A DNA stretch of 64,000 bases. It comes from Bedellia somnulentella. Lineage: Eukaryota; Arthropoda; Insecta; Lepidoptera; Bedelliidae. Numbering within the stretch: the first letter of the stretch is position 1; every line of letters starts with the position of its first letter. The notes under the pieces are model-generated. The model saw only the letters and a list, made by a program, of their open reading frames with translations, had not been told where the DNA came from and made no database searches. The DNA is taken from contig OY755196.1 in the NCBI GenBank assembly GCA_963576735.1, positions 9,343,912 through 9,407,911 of the forward strand, given 5' to 3'. Below, in pieces: positions 33,180 to 44,689 of the stretch. The position numbers and the translations under genes were made by a program.

Positions 33180-33420
33180 CTGTGTAGTGTCGGCTTAGAA
33201 TAGCACTACCACTTTTCTTCCGGTGGGTGTACATAAGAGGTGACTAACGGTATTGGGGCTTTTTAAAGGGATTTTTGAGCGATTAGGTTGGAGACCCATC
33301 ACCAACAACCTTTATTTTACCATCTTTTCCCCACGCAACTTCCAAAAGTGGCTGAGGAATTTCTAATTCATTAGCTCTGGCTACCCCTTCTAGGGATTTA
33401 TAGCCGTGAGTATGTATGTA
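33180..33420 (+). repeat. SINE-A copy, full length
   Basis: Starts at gtgtagtgtcggcttagaat, ends agccgtgagtatgtatgtag. Confidence 0.85.
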
Positions 33421-33596
33421 GTGATGTGTGTATCTTATATCTGACTACTTATATTGAGTTCATTCAATAAATCACACCTAAACCAATACTAAATCTTCAG
33501 CCAATGTATTTGTTACATTGAAATCACAGTTTCAATTTGAAGATTAAAATAGAAACTGCTACAATGAATTAATAATCGAATTGTTTAAACATGACA

Positions 33597-33868
33597 TGCA
33601 TACATATACTCACGGCCATAAATCCCAAAAAGGGGTAGCCAGGGCTTCAGAATTAGAAATTCCTCAGCTAATTTTGGATGTTTAATGGGAAAAACTCAAA
33701 CTCAAAATCATAATGGAGAAAAGATTGTACAATAAGGGTTTTTGGTGATGGTTCTCTTACTACATTACCCAAAAATCACTTATAAGGCCCCAATACCCTT
33801 AGTCACCTCTTACTAATATTTACAGGAAGAAATGGGGTAGTGCTATTCTATGCCAATACTACACAGGA
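33597..33868 (-). repeat. SINE-A copy, diverged
   Basis: Tail, second-subfamily middle, and a 5' end tatgccaatactacacag. Confidence 0.75.
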
Positions 33869-33999
33869 AATGGGATTTTAAGTGATGACTAGATTGTGTT
33901 GTTTGAGATCACTCATAATCCTGGTGAGATTTGGCTCAATTCTATCCATATCTTTTGCTTTAAGTATCTGAATTCTATATCACATATTTAGTGGATAGA

Positions 34000-34240
34000 A
34001 CAAGCGGTGTTCTATCCATATTCTATCGTGCAGATGATGAGGGATCAAATATGTGTGGTTAATTTATGATGGTTGTCAACGGTTCAGGAAAACATTGTGA
34101 GGAAACCCAAATGGCTGAATTAGGCCTGCACCTGTCATGTCGATGTTCTGTAAGCGCAACATGAATGCAAAACAAATTATGAATGCAATTGAGGTTCAGA
34201 TGTATTATTACCTCTGCCAACCATCCGGGGATTCACAGCG
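34000..34240 (+). repeat. SINE-B copy, old
   Basis: Diverged body with ggttcaggaaaacattgtga and a 3' end acctctgccaaccatccggg. Confidence 0.6.
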
Positions 34241-34431
34241 TGAAGACTATCCGTTCTTACATACATACATATACTCACGGCCATAAATCCCGAAAAGGAG
34301 TAGCCAGAGCTTTAGAGCTAGAAACTCCTCAGCCACATTTGAAAGTTGATGGTAGAAAAAAAGTATTGTTGGTGATGCGTCTGCAACGGCATCACTAAAA
34401 ACCACTTAAAACAGCCACATACTCTTAGTAT

Positions 34432-34700
34432 TCAACCATTTATCATGGTTGTTAACGGTGAGGGAAAACATCGTGAGGAAACCCACATGGCTGAGTTGTA
34501 CTTAGTCATGTGACAGTGTATTCGTACAAAACGGCGATAGGCCTGCCCCCTATCACGTGAGTACACTGTCTAAGCAAAACGTGGGTACCTTCTCTGGACA
34601 CTAGATGGCGCTTGCCATGTGAGTTCAGAAGTATTGGTACCTCTGCCAACCCCTTCGGGGATAAACGGCGTGAACGTTTATGTTTATGTTATGTTTATAC
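34432..34700 (+). repeat. SINE-B copy without head
   Basis: From catttatcatggttgttaac... to acggcgtgaacgtttatg. Body variant with ctagatggcgcttgccatg as at 28104-28478. Confidence 0.8.
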
Positions 34701-34756
34701 TCTTAGTTGCCTCTAATGACACCCGTTGATAGCAAGGGGTAGTGACATTCTAAGGA

Positions 34757-34888
34757 CCGATTTCCGAATTGAGTATTCCAGCTGAGAACAACTTAAGTAT
34801 CGTTCTATCGCATTGAAACCTTAACAACTGAATGAGACAAAACGATATTTAAGTCGTTCTCAGCTTGAATACTCAATTCAGAAATCGG
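34757..34888. mobile_element. Inverted-repeat MITE, family 2, copy 2
   Basis: About 132 bp and closely similar to 4415-4548. TAAG/TAAG borders the element and may be its target duplication. Confidence 0.82.
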
Positions 34889-35021
34889 CCGTAAGCCGTG
34901 ACTATACGGCAATCCGTTCCCTGTCCTTTCGTAATCAACTAGTAATTAATATAAGTAATTTTCAAAATACAAAGACATCATTTCATTTTAAAATAATTTA
35001 TTACATTTTATATTCTATTAA

Positions 35022-35458
35022 CCGTGATAGCCCAGTGGGTAGAACACTCGGTTACCGTGCAAACGACTAGTGTTCGAATCCTGGGTCGGGCCTACACCAA
35101 TTTGTCTTTTCTAAAGACATATGTGTGGTTAATTTATCATGGTTGTATGTACCTCTGCCAACCCCTTCGGGGATATTCGGCGTGAACGTTTATGTTTATG
35201 TTTATATGTTTGTTAACGGTGAGGGAAAACATCGTGAGGAAACCCACATGGCTGAGTTGTACTTAGTCATGTGACAGTGTATTCGTACAAAACGGCGATA
35301 GGCTTGCCCCCTATCACGTGAGTACACTGTACATGCAAAACGTGGGTACTCTGAACACCAGGTGACAAAGTCACGTGATGTTCAGTCAGAAGTATTAGTA
35401 CCTCTGCCAACCCCTTCGGGGATATTCGGCGTGAACGTTTATGTTATGCTATGTTATT
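35022..35458 (+). repeat. SINE-B copy with a second 3' tail inside
   Basis: Head (agcccagtgggtagaacact, tgttcgaatcctggg) and body, then an extra internal copy of the family 3' end (35148-35208) in the middle of ggttg|...|tgttaacgg, then the normal body and 3' end. This looks like insertion of a truncated SINE-B into a full one. Confidence 0.82.
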
Positions 35459-35756
35459 CTATTAACCGCTTAACATAGTAAATGTACGTGCCCTTCACAC
35501 CCATCACTTCGCCCGCAACAAAAGTGGGGTATTGCTATTTTTAGCCGACACTTGACAGTTCGATTAAAAATACAATGAGTAAACACACGCATAGCTTCCA
35601 TTCATAAGCACATGTTACCATTTCTATATCTGGCTCTCTGCAATGGAAAAGGAAACAATTTTATTTTTATATCACATGTGTGCGGCAGACATTGGTCGGG
35701 TGAGCGTGTCGGTTTGCAATAGCATTACCTCATGACTTATCATGCTGTTTCTGTTA

Positions 35757-35865
35757 ATACAATACATATAGTCACGGCTGAAAATTCCAAAGAAGGGTAG
35801 GCAGAGTTATGAATTAGAAATACCTCAACTTTTTTTGGAAGTTTAGTGGGAAAAATATTACATAC
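35757..35865 (-). repeat. SINE-A 3' fragment, diverged
   Basis: tatagtcacggctgaaaatt and ggtaggcagagttatgaatt. A matching 5' half lies at 36010-36130, separated by a LINE tail, so the LINE probably inserted into it. Confidence 0.6.
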
Positions 35866-35867
35866 AC

Positions 35868-36008
35868 TATAGTTCCCATATATACTCGCGCCATTAGTTT
35901 CCATGGGGGTAGGCAGAGACTATCGATCGCGATTTTGTACGGTCCTGGCAAACCTCTGTAGCTTCATCTACATTCATCAATCTTTTCATACATGTATTGT
36001 ATGTAAAT
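35868..36008 (-). mobile_element. RTE-like LINE 3' tail
   Basis: tatactcgcgccattagttt, cagagactatcgatcgc and ttcatcaatcttttcatac match the end of the LINE frame. Confidence 0.65.
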
Positions 36009-36329
36009 ATTATAAAATAAGAGACATTTGGTGATGGGTCCTCTTAAAAAACTCCAATAACCTTAGTCTCCTCGTATGAAACCAACGGAAAAGTTAGTGT
36101 TATTCCAAGCCGACACTTCACAGCTATAATAACTCAAGTTTTGAGGTAATGGTAGTGCTATTCCAAGGCGACAACAAGTGTAATCCCAATTCTAGACAAG
36201 ACTAATCGCTTGCGAATCAAGTTAGACGCAGTAATCCGCGGGTCAATGTATTATTAATTGTTATTACTTTAAGAACCGTGATATTGACCTGTTAAGCTTC
36301 TTGTGGGTTTGTTTTATCAATATTAAGCA

Positions 36330-36572
36330 GAACATACATACATATACTCACGGCTGTTCGTCCATAAATGGGGTCGCCAGAAATTCGGAATAAGAAATTC
36401 CTTAGTCACTTTTGAGGTTAGGTGGGAAAAATATTGTAAAACCAAGATTCTTGGTGATGGGTCTAAACGCCCAAATATCACTTGAAAAGCCCCTTTACCT
36501 TAAGTCGCCTCTTACGATCACCCACAGGTAGAGATGGGGTAGTGCTATTCTAAGCGGACACAACGCAGCGTA
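36330..36572 (-). repeat. SINE-A copy
   Basis: Full length but diverged; ends taagcggacacaacgcagc. Confidence 0.75.
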
Positions 36573-36934
36573 CAAAAGCAGAAAAAAATATCATTTACTT
36601 GCCTCTTTTTGACTCTAATCTCTCCCGTGATAAAAATGTAAATTTTGAAGAAAAAAATATGAATGGGGGAGGTGGTACTCCTCGACAAAAGAACAGTCAG
36701 TCGGGGTCAGGAACTCAGGTTCAAGAAACGACAGACGATACGAATGGTATCGAGCAGCATATTTTTATTATTATTTAAAATTTAAATCTACCGCTAGAAA
36801 ACACTTTCGTCGTATGCATAATGATGAAACCGAATAAATTATAGTAGTTTGACATCATGGAGCGGGTGCTAGAAAGCTATAGTTAAAAATAGTTAAAATA
36901 GAATATTAAAATTCAACACTCAAACGTTCCTAGT

Positions 36935-37245
36935 AATTAAAGAATAAATAAAGGAAAGAAAAATTTCGACACAGGCGGGGATCGAACCCGCGACCTCGGG
37001 TAACTTTTCGAATTAGTAATAATTCGGAGGTAGGGAACGCAAACACTACTTAAACGTGTAAAAGAAATAAAGGATAGAAGAATTTCGCACTGGCAGCCAA
37101 CTGACACGGTAGCTCAGTTGGCAGAGCGTCGGGGCGTTTACCCGAGGTCGCGGGTTCGATCCCCGCCTGTTTCGAAATTTTTCTTTACTTTATTTATTAG
37201 TAATAATCCCCACATGAGGTTTTCATGAACAAAAATATTTAAACT
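36935..37245 (+). repeat. SINE-C pair, head to head
   Basis: 36950-37015 holds the B-box side of a minus-strand head (gcggggatcgaacccgcgac). 37105-37180 holds a full plus-strand head (gacacggtagctcagttggc, gcgggttcgatccccgc), followed by the conserved aatccccacatgaggttttc. Confidence 0.75.
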
Positions 37246-37248
37246 CAA

Positions 37249-37592
37249 AAGTTCAAGGCCGTATATACCCGAAGGGATTGGCAGAGGTACTTTTGCTTCT
37301 GACATAACTTGACATAGTCACCTGGTGTTCAGCATGTTGTGCTTGAACAGATTGCTCACGTGATAGGGGGCAGGCCTATCACCTTTTGGCACCAATAAAC
37401 TGTCACATGACTAAGTGCAACTCAGTTATCTGGGTTTCCTTAGATGTTATTCCATCACCGTTAACAACCATGATAACCACACGTACAACTTTAGACAAAA
37501 CACATTGGTGTAGGCCCAATCCGGGATTTGAACTCACGCCTGTCTGTATTGACGGACGGTCGTTCTAGACATTCGACTATCACGGCTGAATA
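37249..37592 (-). repeat. SINE-B copy, old
   Basis: All blocks of the family are recognisable, but many substitutions and no clean tail. Confidence 0.65.
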
Positions 37593-37737
37593 TTGTAACG
37601 TAGAATATGTACCTTTTATTTTAAATAGAATTTAAAACCTATAAAAAAGCAGCCATTAAAAGTGAGAAAGCCTCACACTCTTGAAGCTTAGAAAGACCAA
37701 ATTTAATTGGTCGTTATTATTACAAATCAAATTTAAG

Positions 37738-38035
37738 TAACATACATACATACATACATATACATAAATATACTTACGCCATTAGTTCCCATTGGGGTAG
37801 GCAGAGACAATCGATCGCCAATTTGTAGGATCCTGACAAACCTTCTTCGGACGCCTGCCTTTTTGAGCACACTTGCAATTTGGTTCAAATGTGTCCTCCG
37901 AGGTCGTCCTCTACTAACATAAACATCCATTACATCCACATTAATATCTCAGCATACGACTGACTAGTCTATAGACTAATCAATGCTCCATTTACCGCAT
38001 TACCCGTTTTCACTATTCTTTCGATGTCTCTTGAT
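37738..38035 (-). mobile_element. RTE-like LINE fragments
   Basis: 3' end with (CATA)n and SRGRPRRTHLNQIASVLKKA, followed by a piece of the reverse transcriptase region (ctccatttaccgcattaccc). The region between is deleted. Confidence 0.7.
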
Positions 38036-38148
38036 TGTGACAAAGTTTCAAAGAGGAAAAAAGACAACAACGCCACCAATCAAAAGTTAGCCTTTACGAA
38101 CAATAAAAGTTACTTACTTACAATAAAAGATACTAATTTATTTTTACA

Positions 38149-38300
38149 TACATACATATTCTCACGCCATCAGATCCCGCTGCGGTAGGCAGATAAGATC
38201 ACCTTTTTCACCATCCTGTCAAACCATTCTAGCATCACTTACATCCACAAATCTTTCCATACGGCTCTTCTTCTTACTTCAGGCGCCTGCCTTTTTAAGC
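38149..38300 (-). mobile_element. RTE-like LINE 3' tail, diverged
   Basis: tattctcacgccatcagatc ... ggcgcctgcctttttaagca. It stops just at the piggyBac relic's TTAA. Confidence 0.6.
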
Positions 38301-38699
38301 ACATTTAACCTTTAAATACACGCGTTGTTTAGGATAACATTCCGTCACGTGTGGGGTCCAGAAGTATCCCCAATATAAACTTACATATAAATTCAGATTT
38401 AAAACTTTTTTAAATTTAAAGAAAAGACATTGTAATATTTATGAAAGTATTTATTAAGCTTACAAAAATTTGTCTTTAGACAGTTAGTATATTTTTTATC
38501 AAATTAACAATATCATACGTAGAATTAAGAAATACTCAGGCACATTTATAAACAAAAGAGTCAACTTCTAACTTACTTGTATTTTTTTAAATAAAATATG
38601 AGAATCAAAAACAAGTAATTCGAAGAAATAAATACCGAAATCGTTAAAGAAGAAAAAAATAACAGGTCTTGAAATATACTATCCAAAACTTATGTTAAA

Positions 38700-38968
38700 A
38701 TTAATCTTCGGGTAGGCATATTAAACAATAAGTAACTGCTACCGAATGAGGCTTGCAAAGAATTTTCTTTCAAGACAATAGTGCGATTTTATCCTTCGAT
38801 CTGGCATAATAATAGCATCTTCGCTTTGCTTTTGGACTACTAGAATCAGCATGATCTGTACTGGGCAAAAGCTGCTCTTTGTCGGTCAACTCACTGAAAT
38901 TTTGTATAATTTGCTCAACTTGAGTATCAGTTGGTCGGCGACTCAATTTTGCATTTATAGAATACCAA
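38700..38968 (-). pseudogene. piggyBac transposase C-terminal remnant
   Basis: The minus strand reads NFSELTDKEQLLP ... AKRRCYYYARSKDK, and past one stop ILCKPHSVAVTYCLIC. The spacing RRCxx(C)xRSKDK...CKPHS...YCxxC resembles the Cys/His-rich tail of piggyBac transposases, with at least one cysteine position replaced by tyrosine. Short and decayed, so the assignment rests partly on the TTAA ends. Confidence 0.5.
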
Positions 38969-39459
38969 TAGGCAGGTACTGACTGAGCGAGCCACCTCGC
39001 GAAGCAGCCTCGGACGTTTGCCGCGGTACACATGCCGCGCGAGGCGGCTTCGGTCTGTAAGTTTTCTTCCTCCCGCGGCAAGGCCGAGCCACGGTGAGGC
39101 TGATGCACGACGCTGTTTTACTTGAACTTGAACAGAGACCGCGCGTGCGTATTGTTTGCTCAAACCCATCATGAGGCCGCACATTCGGAAAGCTGTCGCC
39201 GCCACTACCTTTTTAATAAGTCCGCTCAATTTACACGCAACGAATAAGCGAGGCAAAACACTAACGTCTTGAGTGAGCGTGGCAATCGTACTGAGGCTCT
39301 TTTGATCTTCGACAAAAACAGACAAGGCTCGGCTCGGGCCGCGGCACGCTTGGATGAGGCTGCGCGTGCGTTTGCCGCGGGTGCTGCACGACTTGACTGA
39401 TCGAGCTTTGCCTCGGGCGGCTGCCTCGCGAGGCGGTTCGCTCAGTCAGTACCCGCCTA
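38969..39459. mobile_element. GC-rich inverted-repeat element nested in the piggyBac relic
   Basis: About 490 bp, much more GC-rich than its surroundings. The ends taggcaggtactgactgagc and the near reverse complement pair over roughly 40 bp. Overlapping ORFs here are composition by-products. Superfamily unknown. Confidence 0.7.
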
Positions 39460-39740
39460 TTTCTGAAAAAAAAACAAACAAATAATAACATAACACTAGT
39501 GAAAAAGTAACTACGTTAAATCACGGGTGGGGTTCTGCACTGCAGGCATCCCCAAGTAAGCAAAAATGTAAGTCCTCGCGTCGCACTGAGATTAACCGAG
39601 AAAACGCGATTCTAACTTCTAAATTTAAAAACTATGCCGTAAAAAACAGCGCATGGGGTCTGCTTAGACCCCGCCCGTGACGTTAAAGGTTAACGATGTA
39701 ATTTTTATATACATAAAGACATCAATTCATATTATTCCAG

Positions 39741-39944
39741 GCAAAACGCCTCACCTCAAACGGCGAGCTAGCAGCCATCAAAGTGATAAAGCTGGAACCA
39801 GGTGATGACTTCGCGATCATCCAGCAAGAGATCCTGATGATGAAGGACTGCCGGCATCCGAACATCGTGGCGTACTACGGCAGCTATTTGAGGAGGGACA
39901 AACTGTGGATCTCTATGGAGTACTGCGGCGGCGGCAGCTTGCAG
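39741..39944 (+). CDS. hppy: MAP4K3-like kinase, exon 2
   Basis: Residues 38-105, phase 0 at both ends (ccag|GCAAAA; TTGCAG|GTCGGT). Contains the ATP-binding lysine K51 in [10 protein letters not shown], helix C with its glutamate E67 (IIQQEILMM), [17 protein letters not shown] and the hinge [13 protein letters not shown]. It is GC-richer than the introns. Confidence 0.96.
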
Positions 39945-40734
39945 GTCGGTAATAAGGCTCTATATATCGTTTTATAGGACTCAAACCTTCACGCCATATA
40001 TCTCCGAGGGTGTAGAAAGGTATACTCCTCAACATTACGTGACACTACTGTTTCCTGGTGTTCAGAGTAGCCACGTTTTGCTTGGACAGTGTTCTCAAGT
40101 GTTAGGGGGCAGCACTATCGCTGATTCGTATGAACGTGTGTTACATGAGTAAGTCCAGCTAAACTACGTGGGTTTTCTCAAATGGCGAGATAGTAGCAGC
40201 CATCTCTTACGTACTTACTTTGTATCGTATACTGCCATCTCATTCTAACCGTTATCGTGTCGATAAAATAGTGCCCGTGCTTGCCCTACAGGTTTTATGT
40301 TCAGGAGTGGCCAAAGCTTCAGATCTAGGTCCGCTTCTAGAAGTAGAATGGAGAAACTTAAAAGAAAATGTGGTTGGTGATGGGGCTATCTATAGCAACA
40401 TCGCCCAACAATAAATTGAAAAGCCCCAAATCCCTTTTTCGCCTCGATTAACGATAACTGCGGTAAGAGAAAGGGTAATGTCGTTTAAAGCCAACACTAC
40501 ACTGTTATCTGTAATAAGTTTCTCCGACGAAAAATGGGGTATATCTCCAACCGCATTGTTCAAAAACCAGTTAAAAAAACCTCATACCCTTAGTCGCCTC
40601 TTACGACACCCGTGGATAGAAATGAGTAGTGACATTCTAAGCCAGCACTATACGGCGAAAATCTACAAGATCTAATCTAAATCCTTGAAATATGTCTGGA
40701 CATATATAAATATATATTTTTTTATTTCTTGCAG
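39945..40734 (+). other. hppy: MAP4K intron 2
   Basis: Holds an old SINE-B (39972-40180, minus), MITE family 3 (40195-40292), and SINE-A pieces at 40300-40500 and 40520-40655 (minus). Confidence 0.85.
40195..40292. mobile_element. MITE family 3, truncated copy
   Basis: gcagccatctcttacgtact, ttgtatcgtatactgccatc and gttatcgtgtcgataaaata match the element at 15943-16086 in reverse orientation. One terminus is missing. Confidence 0.65.
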
Positions 40735-40841
40735 GACATATACCACGTGACAGGTCCTCTCACAGAGCTACAGATAGCCTACATGTGTCGCGAAACTCTC
40801 ACTGGGCTCTCATACCTTCATACCATGGGGAAGATGCATAG
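40735..40841 (+). CDS. hppy: MAP4K3-like kinase, exon 3
   Basis: Residues 106-140 plus two bases of R141. [20 protein letters not shown], then [12 protein letters not shown], the GCK-type helix E leading into the catalytic loop. The donor AG|GTAAGC splits the HRD arginine codon. Confidence 0.96.
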
Positions 40842-41058
40842 GTAAGCATATTGGCCATTAAAATAGCGTTTATATTTGTCAAGGGAAAATTAAATACAGA
40901 AAGGGAAATACTTGGTAAGGTTTATGGAAGTAAATGAAGATAAAGTTTGCCAGTATAGTACAAGTTGTTAGCGATAGTCTCTGCCTAGCTTAATGGAAAC
41001 TAATGGTATGAGTTTTTTTTATTATTTGGTCTACAAACTGGATTACATTATAACTTAA

Positions 41059-41475
41059 GGACCTCCCCGCATTTTGCAGCTATTGCGCTCACTCTTACGT
41101 CAAATTTACTGAGAGTGACAGGGACGGAAAAAACGCGCAGGGTAAATGTAGTTTATTTAGTTTTATTGAATAACTATAATGTTTAAATGAAAAGTTAAAC
41201 ATCAAAGTTACAGATCTTAAAGCTACGCGTATATAGACACATAATGAGTTCACATGTATGTTATGCCAGTGGAGCCTATACGGTTTTTATGAAAACAAAG
41301 TGGATTCAATTTTTTTCATCATATTTTTCAACAAATTATTAAAATGTTAAACATCAAATTTTAACACCATGAACTAATCACCAACATATATTTTATTCAT
41401 GTCATATCAATATCATCAAATCAGACTATAGAATTTCCAAACAATCAATATCAACCCATTTTTCCGGGGACGCCC
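41059..41475 (+). mobile_element. piggyBac-type MITE, longer copy
   Basis: Same ends and flanks as 2877-3151 with about 140 bp of extra internal sequence. Flanked by TTAA (41055-41058) and TCAA (41476-41479), the latter a mutated TTAA. Confidence 0.75.
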
Positions 41476-41923
41476 TCAAGAATAAACAGAATGCGTTAGT
41501 GAACAGATATAAATGAAATCCTACTAAGAGTAGACACAGTATGCCTTCATGAATTGGAATTAAGTGAACTATAATTTCGTTAATCTAATTCTAATTGTAA
41601 CATTAACCTAAAAACTTAACTTATTTATAAATAACCTATTTATAAATCTAAAACTATTTTTTTGACTGAGGTCACAGAATTATGAAATATATCAGCGGAT
41701 GCACGGATGGCATTAGTTGATGAGCATATTCGATACATGGTATTGAATGTATTTCTTGCATATGGTAGCAATTAGTTTCGCATTAAATAAAAAATGCGCC
41801 ATACTAGTATCGCAAATGCCAGTTATTGTTATTAGTTTTTGATTTTAATATTCTTTTTGATTGATTTAAATATTTTTGTATTGCCAATCTAAGTTTTAAC
41901 ATCAGATTAAACCTTATCTCTCT

Positions 41924-41927
<4 letters not shown>

Positions 41928-41991
<64 letters not shown>
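41928..41991. repeat. (GT)n microsatellite
   Basis: About 60 bp of uninterrupted GT repeats. Confidence 0.97.
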
Positions 41992-41992
<1 letters not shown>

Positions 41993-42301
41993 AGGAATGC
42001 CGTTATATTAGCACCAACTTATCCAAAAACGAATCGATTTTCTCGGTGAATAAGTCTTGCCATCTTTCATGAGAATAACCAACTTCTGCTTCATAATCCC
42101 ATTGTATAAAAGCCCTTTTATTTATAAATTATTGACCCGCTCTTGGAAGTTTAATGCGTAAAGGATTGTTAAATAAATTAAGGTTAGTGCTGGATCTCCA
42201 ACTTAAAAACCCCTTAAAAGACCCACCTTAGTCGCCTCGCACCACCCTAAGAAAACAATGATTAATGTTAATACAAACTGACAATACAGCAAACTTTATG
42301 A

Positions 42302-42725
<424 letters not shown>

Positions 42726-43038
42726 AATTGTATATTCACGGGTATAAATATCAAAAAGAGGTAGAAAGAGTTTCAGAATAAGATAAACTTTAGCCACTTT
42801 TGCAACTTGCATGGATAAACTATTGTATAATGAGGATGGGTAATGATTGGTCTTCTGTCATATTGCCCAGCAATCACATAAAAAGCCCTAAAACCGCAAG
42901 GCGAGTCTTTCAACACTCGCGGGAAATGACTTAGTGCTATTCTAAACCGACACTACACAGCATTCCTATTCGATTTAAAATGGATAATATTTATTTTCCT
43001 ATTGACGGACTAATGTGAGTTCCTGTTTTGTCCAACAG

Positions 43039-43111
43039 GTGGCAGCAGTAGAGCGGAAAGGAGGTTATAACCAACTCTGTGATATATGGGCGTGTGGGAT
43101 TACTGCTATTG
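43039..43111 (+). CDS. hppy: MAP4K3-like kinase, exon 5
   Basis: Residues 188-211 plus one base: [24 protein letters not shown], including the helix F aspartate in CDIWACGIT. Acceptor tccaacag, donor G|GTAAAT. Confidence 0.96.
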
Positions 43112-44069
43112 GTAAATATAATATTATTATATTTTTTATAAATTTTAATCTGTCCATATTTATAGCTGCTTTCATGCTGCAAAAAAACACTACTAAGAGC
43201 TACAAGTTTAGAAACTCTCCCACTTTTAGAATTTTAATGAGGAATGAGGACTAAAATGGCCAGTGCATTGCATGAAATAAGTGATATCATTTTCAAATTT
43301 GTTTGCGTGAATTGTGTTATATTCTATATTGTATGCTGTAGGGTTATTTATTTAGGTGTCATTGTCACAAATATAGGACTGACTGAAAACCAGTGTTATG
43401 AGATAAAACTCATAACAATATACTGAGTCAGAATCCTATTCGTTGCTGTGCATAGTTTTTAATTTATGTTTTTTTTATGTTTTTTTTTTTGTGTTCTTTT
43501 GACATGGTTTAAGGTTTTTTTTTATGTAGCAGTAATTTAATTTGCAGCAGCGAATAAACATTTTCTTTTCCTTTTTCTTTTTCTTTTTCAAAATAAAAGA
43601 TGTCAACAATCGCCTTAAATGCAAAATCTTTTTTTCGCCTCATACGGCACTTCTATATTTCTGCTTTTCTAAGCCGATATCTCACAACTACTTTCTTCAT
43701 TAAAGATAGAATAAGCATTACAAAATTTCTAAGGGATTTAGAACTTACAATTATGCTTTTCAGTTTCTTTATTAACGTTAATTTTCTTATGTGTAGTGTA
43801 TTTTCTGCTGTGTAGTGCCGGGTTAGAATAGCACTACCCCATTTATTCCGGTGGGTGTAAGTAAGAGGCGACTAACGGTATTGGGGCTTTTAAGGGATAT
43901 TTGGGCGATGTGGTTAGAGACCCATCACCAACAACCTTTATTTAACATCTTTTCTTCACTCAACTTTCCAAAAGTGGCTGAGGAATTTCTAATTCCTTAG
44001 CTCTGGCTACCCCTTCTAGGGATTTATAGCCGTGAGTATATGTATGTATGTAATTTTCTTATCCCACAG
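43112..44069 (+). other. hppy: MAP4K intron 5
   Basis: 43120-43800 is AT-rich, with a possible LINE 3' UTR scrap (gcagcagcgaataaacattt, 43543-43562) and a CTTTTT run. A SINE-A follows. Confidence 0.85.
43806..44052 (+). repeat. SINE-A copy, full length
   Basis: Its (TATG)n tail ends only about 18 bp before the exon 6 acceptor, so it may supply part of that acceptor context. Confidence 0.85.
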
Positions 44070-44260
44070 AACTAGCCGAACTTCAACCGCCAATGTTCGA
44101 GTTACATCCAATGAGGGTCCTATTTCTGATGTCCAAATCGGGATTCAAACCCCCAACGCTCAAAGAGAGAGACAGATGGACCCCCACTTTCCATAACTTC
44201 TTGAAATCTGCGCTCACCAAGAATCCTAAGAAAAGACCTACGGCGGATAAGTTGTTACAA
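44070..44260 (+). CDS. hppy: MAP4K3-like kinase, exon 6
   Basis: Residues 212-275: [31 protein letters not shown], then [24 protein letters not shown], the end of the kinase C-lobe with the helix I arginine in KKRPTA. Donor CAA|GTAAGT. Confidence 0.96.
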
Positions 44261-44362
44261 GTAAGTTTTAGTTCAATAATTGTAATTACTTTGATAGTTC
44301 CATAAAAAATAGATTACTCGTTTGTTCATTTATAATTTAGTTACTACTAAAACCGTAATTCT

Positions 44363-44603
44363 CATATACTCACGGCTATAAATCCCTTAACGGGGTAGCC
44401 AGAGCTCTGGAATGAGAAATTCCTCAGCCACTTTTGGAAGTTTATTGGGGAAAAGATGGTAATAATAAACGTTTTTGGTGACGGGTCTCCAACCACATCG
44501 CCCAAAAATCACTTAAAATGCCCCTATACCCTTAGTTGTCTCTTATAATCACCCACGGGTAGGAATGGGGTAGTGTTATTCTAAGCCGACACTACACGGC
44601 AAA
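44363..44603 (-). repeat. SINE-A copy, full length
   Basis: Subfamily with cccttaacggggtagcc, in intron 6. Confidence 0.82.
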
Positions 44604-44689
44604 ATATGATAAAATATGAATGTGTAAAGGGTGTACAGTTAATTACTAGTAGTAAATACAACCGGCATATAAACTGCAAACACAAGTCT

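Larger units (their letters stand above)
34258..34918 (-). repeat. SINE-A copy carrying two nested insertions
   Basis: Second-subfamily SINE-A. A headless SINE-B (34432-34700) and MITE family 2 (34757-34888) are inserted in it. The host sequence continues at each junction (catactcttag, then actcttagttgcctcta; cattctaag, then taagccgtgac). Confidence 0.8.
38309..39689 (-). mobile_element. piggyBac relic with TTAA duplications
   Basis: The 1381-bp element has short inverted ends CCTTTAA/TTAAAGG directly flanked by TTAA (38305-38308 and 39690-39693). A GTCACG(T/G)G..GGGGTC motif lies near both ends. A remnant of a piggyBac C-terminal Cys-rich domain lies on the minus strand near the left end. 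Most of the transposase is gone, replaced by the GC-rich insertion 38969-39459. Confidence 0.78.
31194..39740 (+). other. hppy: MAP4K intron 1 (8.5 kb), rich in transposon relics
   Basis: Bounded by the exon 1 donor and the attattccag acceptor. It contains hAT and piggyBac relics, MITE family 2, many SINE-A and SINE-B copies and SINE-C, listed separately. 31270-31715 and 36575-36930 hold nothing recognisable. Confidence 0.9.

Noticed and set aside
38927..39491. Three overlapping minus-strand ORFs (75-132 codons)
   Set aside because: They are in a GC-rich non-coding insertion where stop codons are rare in all frames; no domain is seen.
43015..43254. ORF extending exon 5 on both sides
   Set aside because: Only 43039-43111 is homologous to the kinase; the rest is intron read-through.
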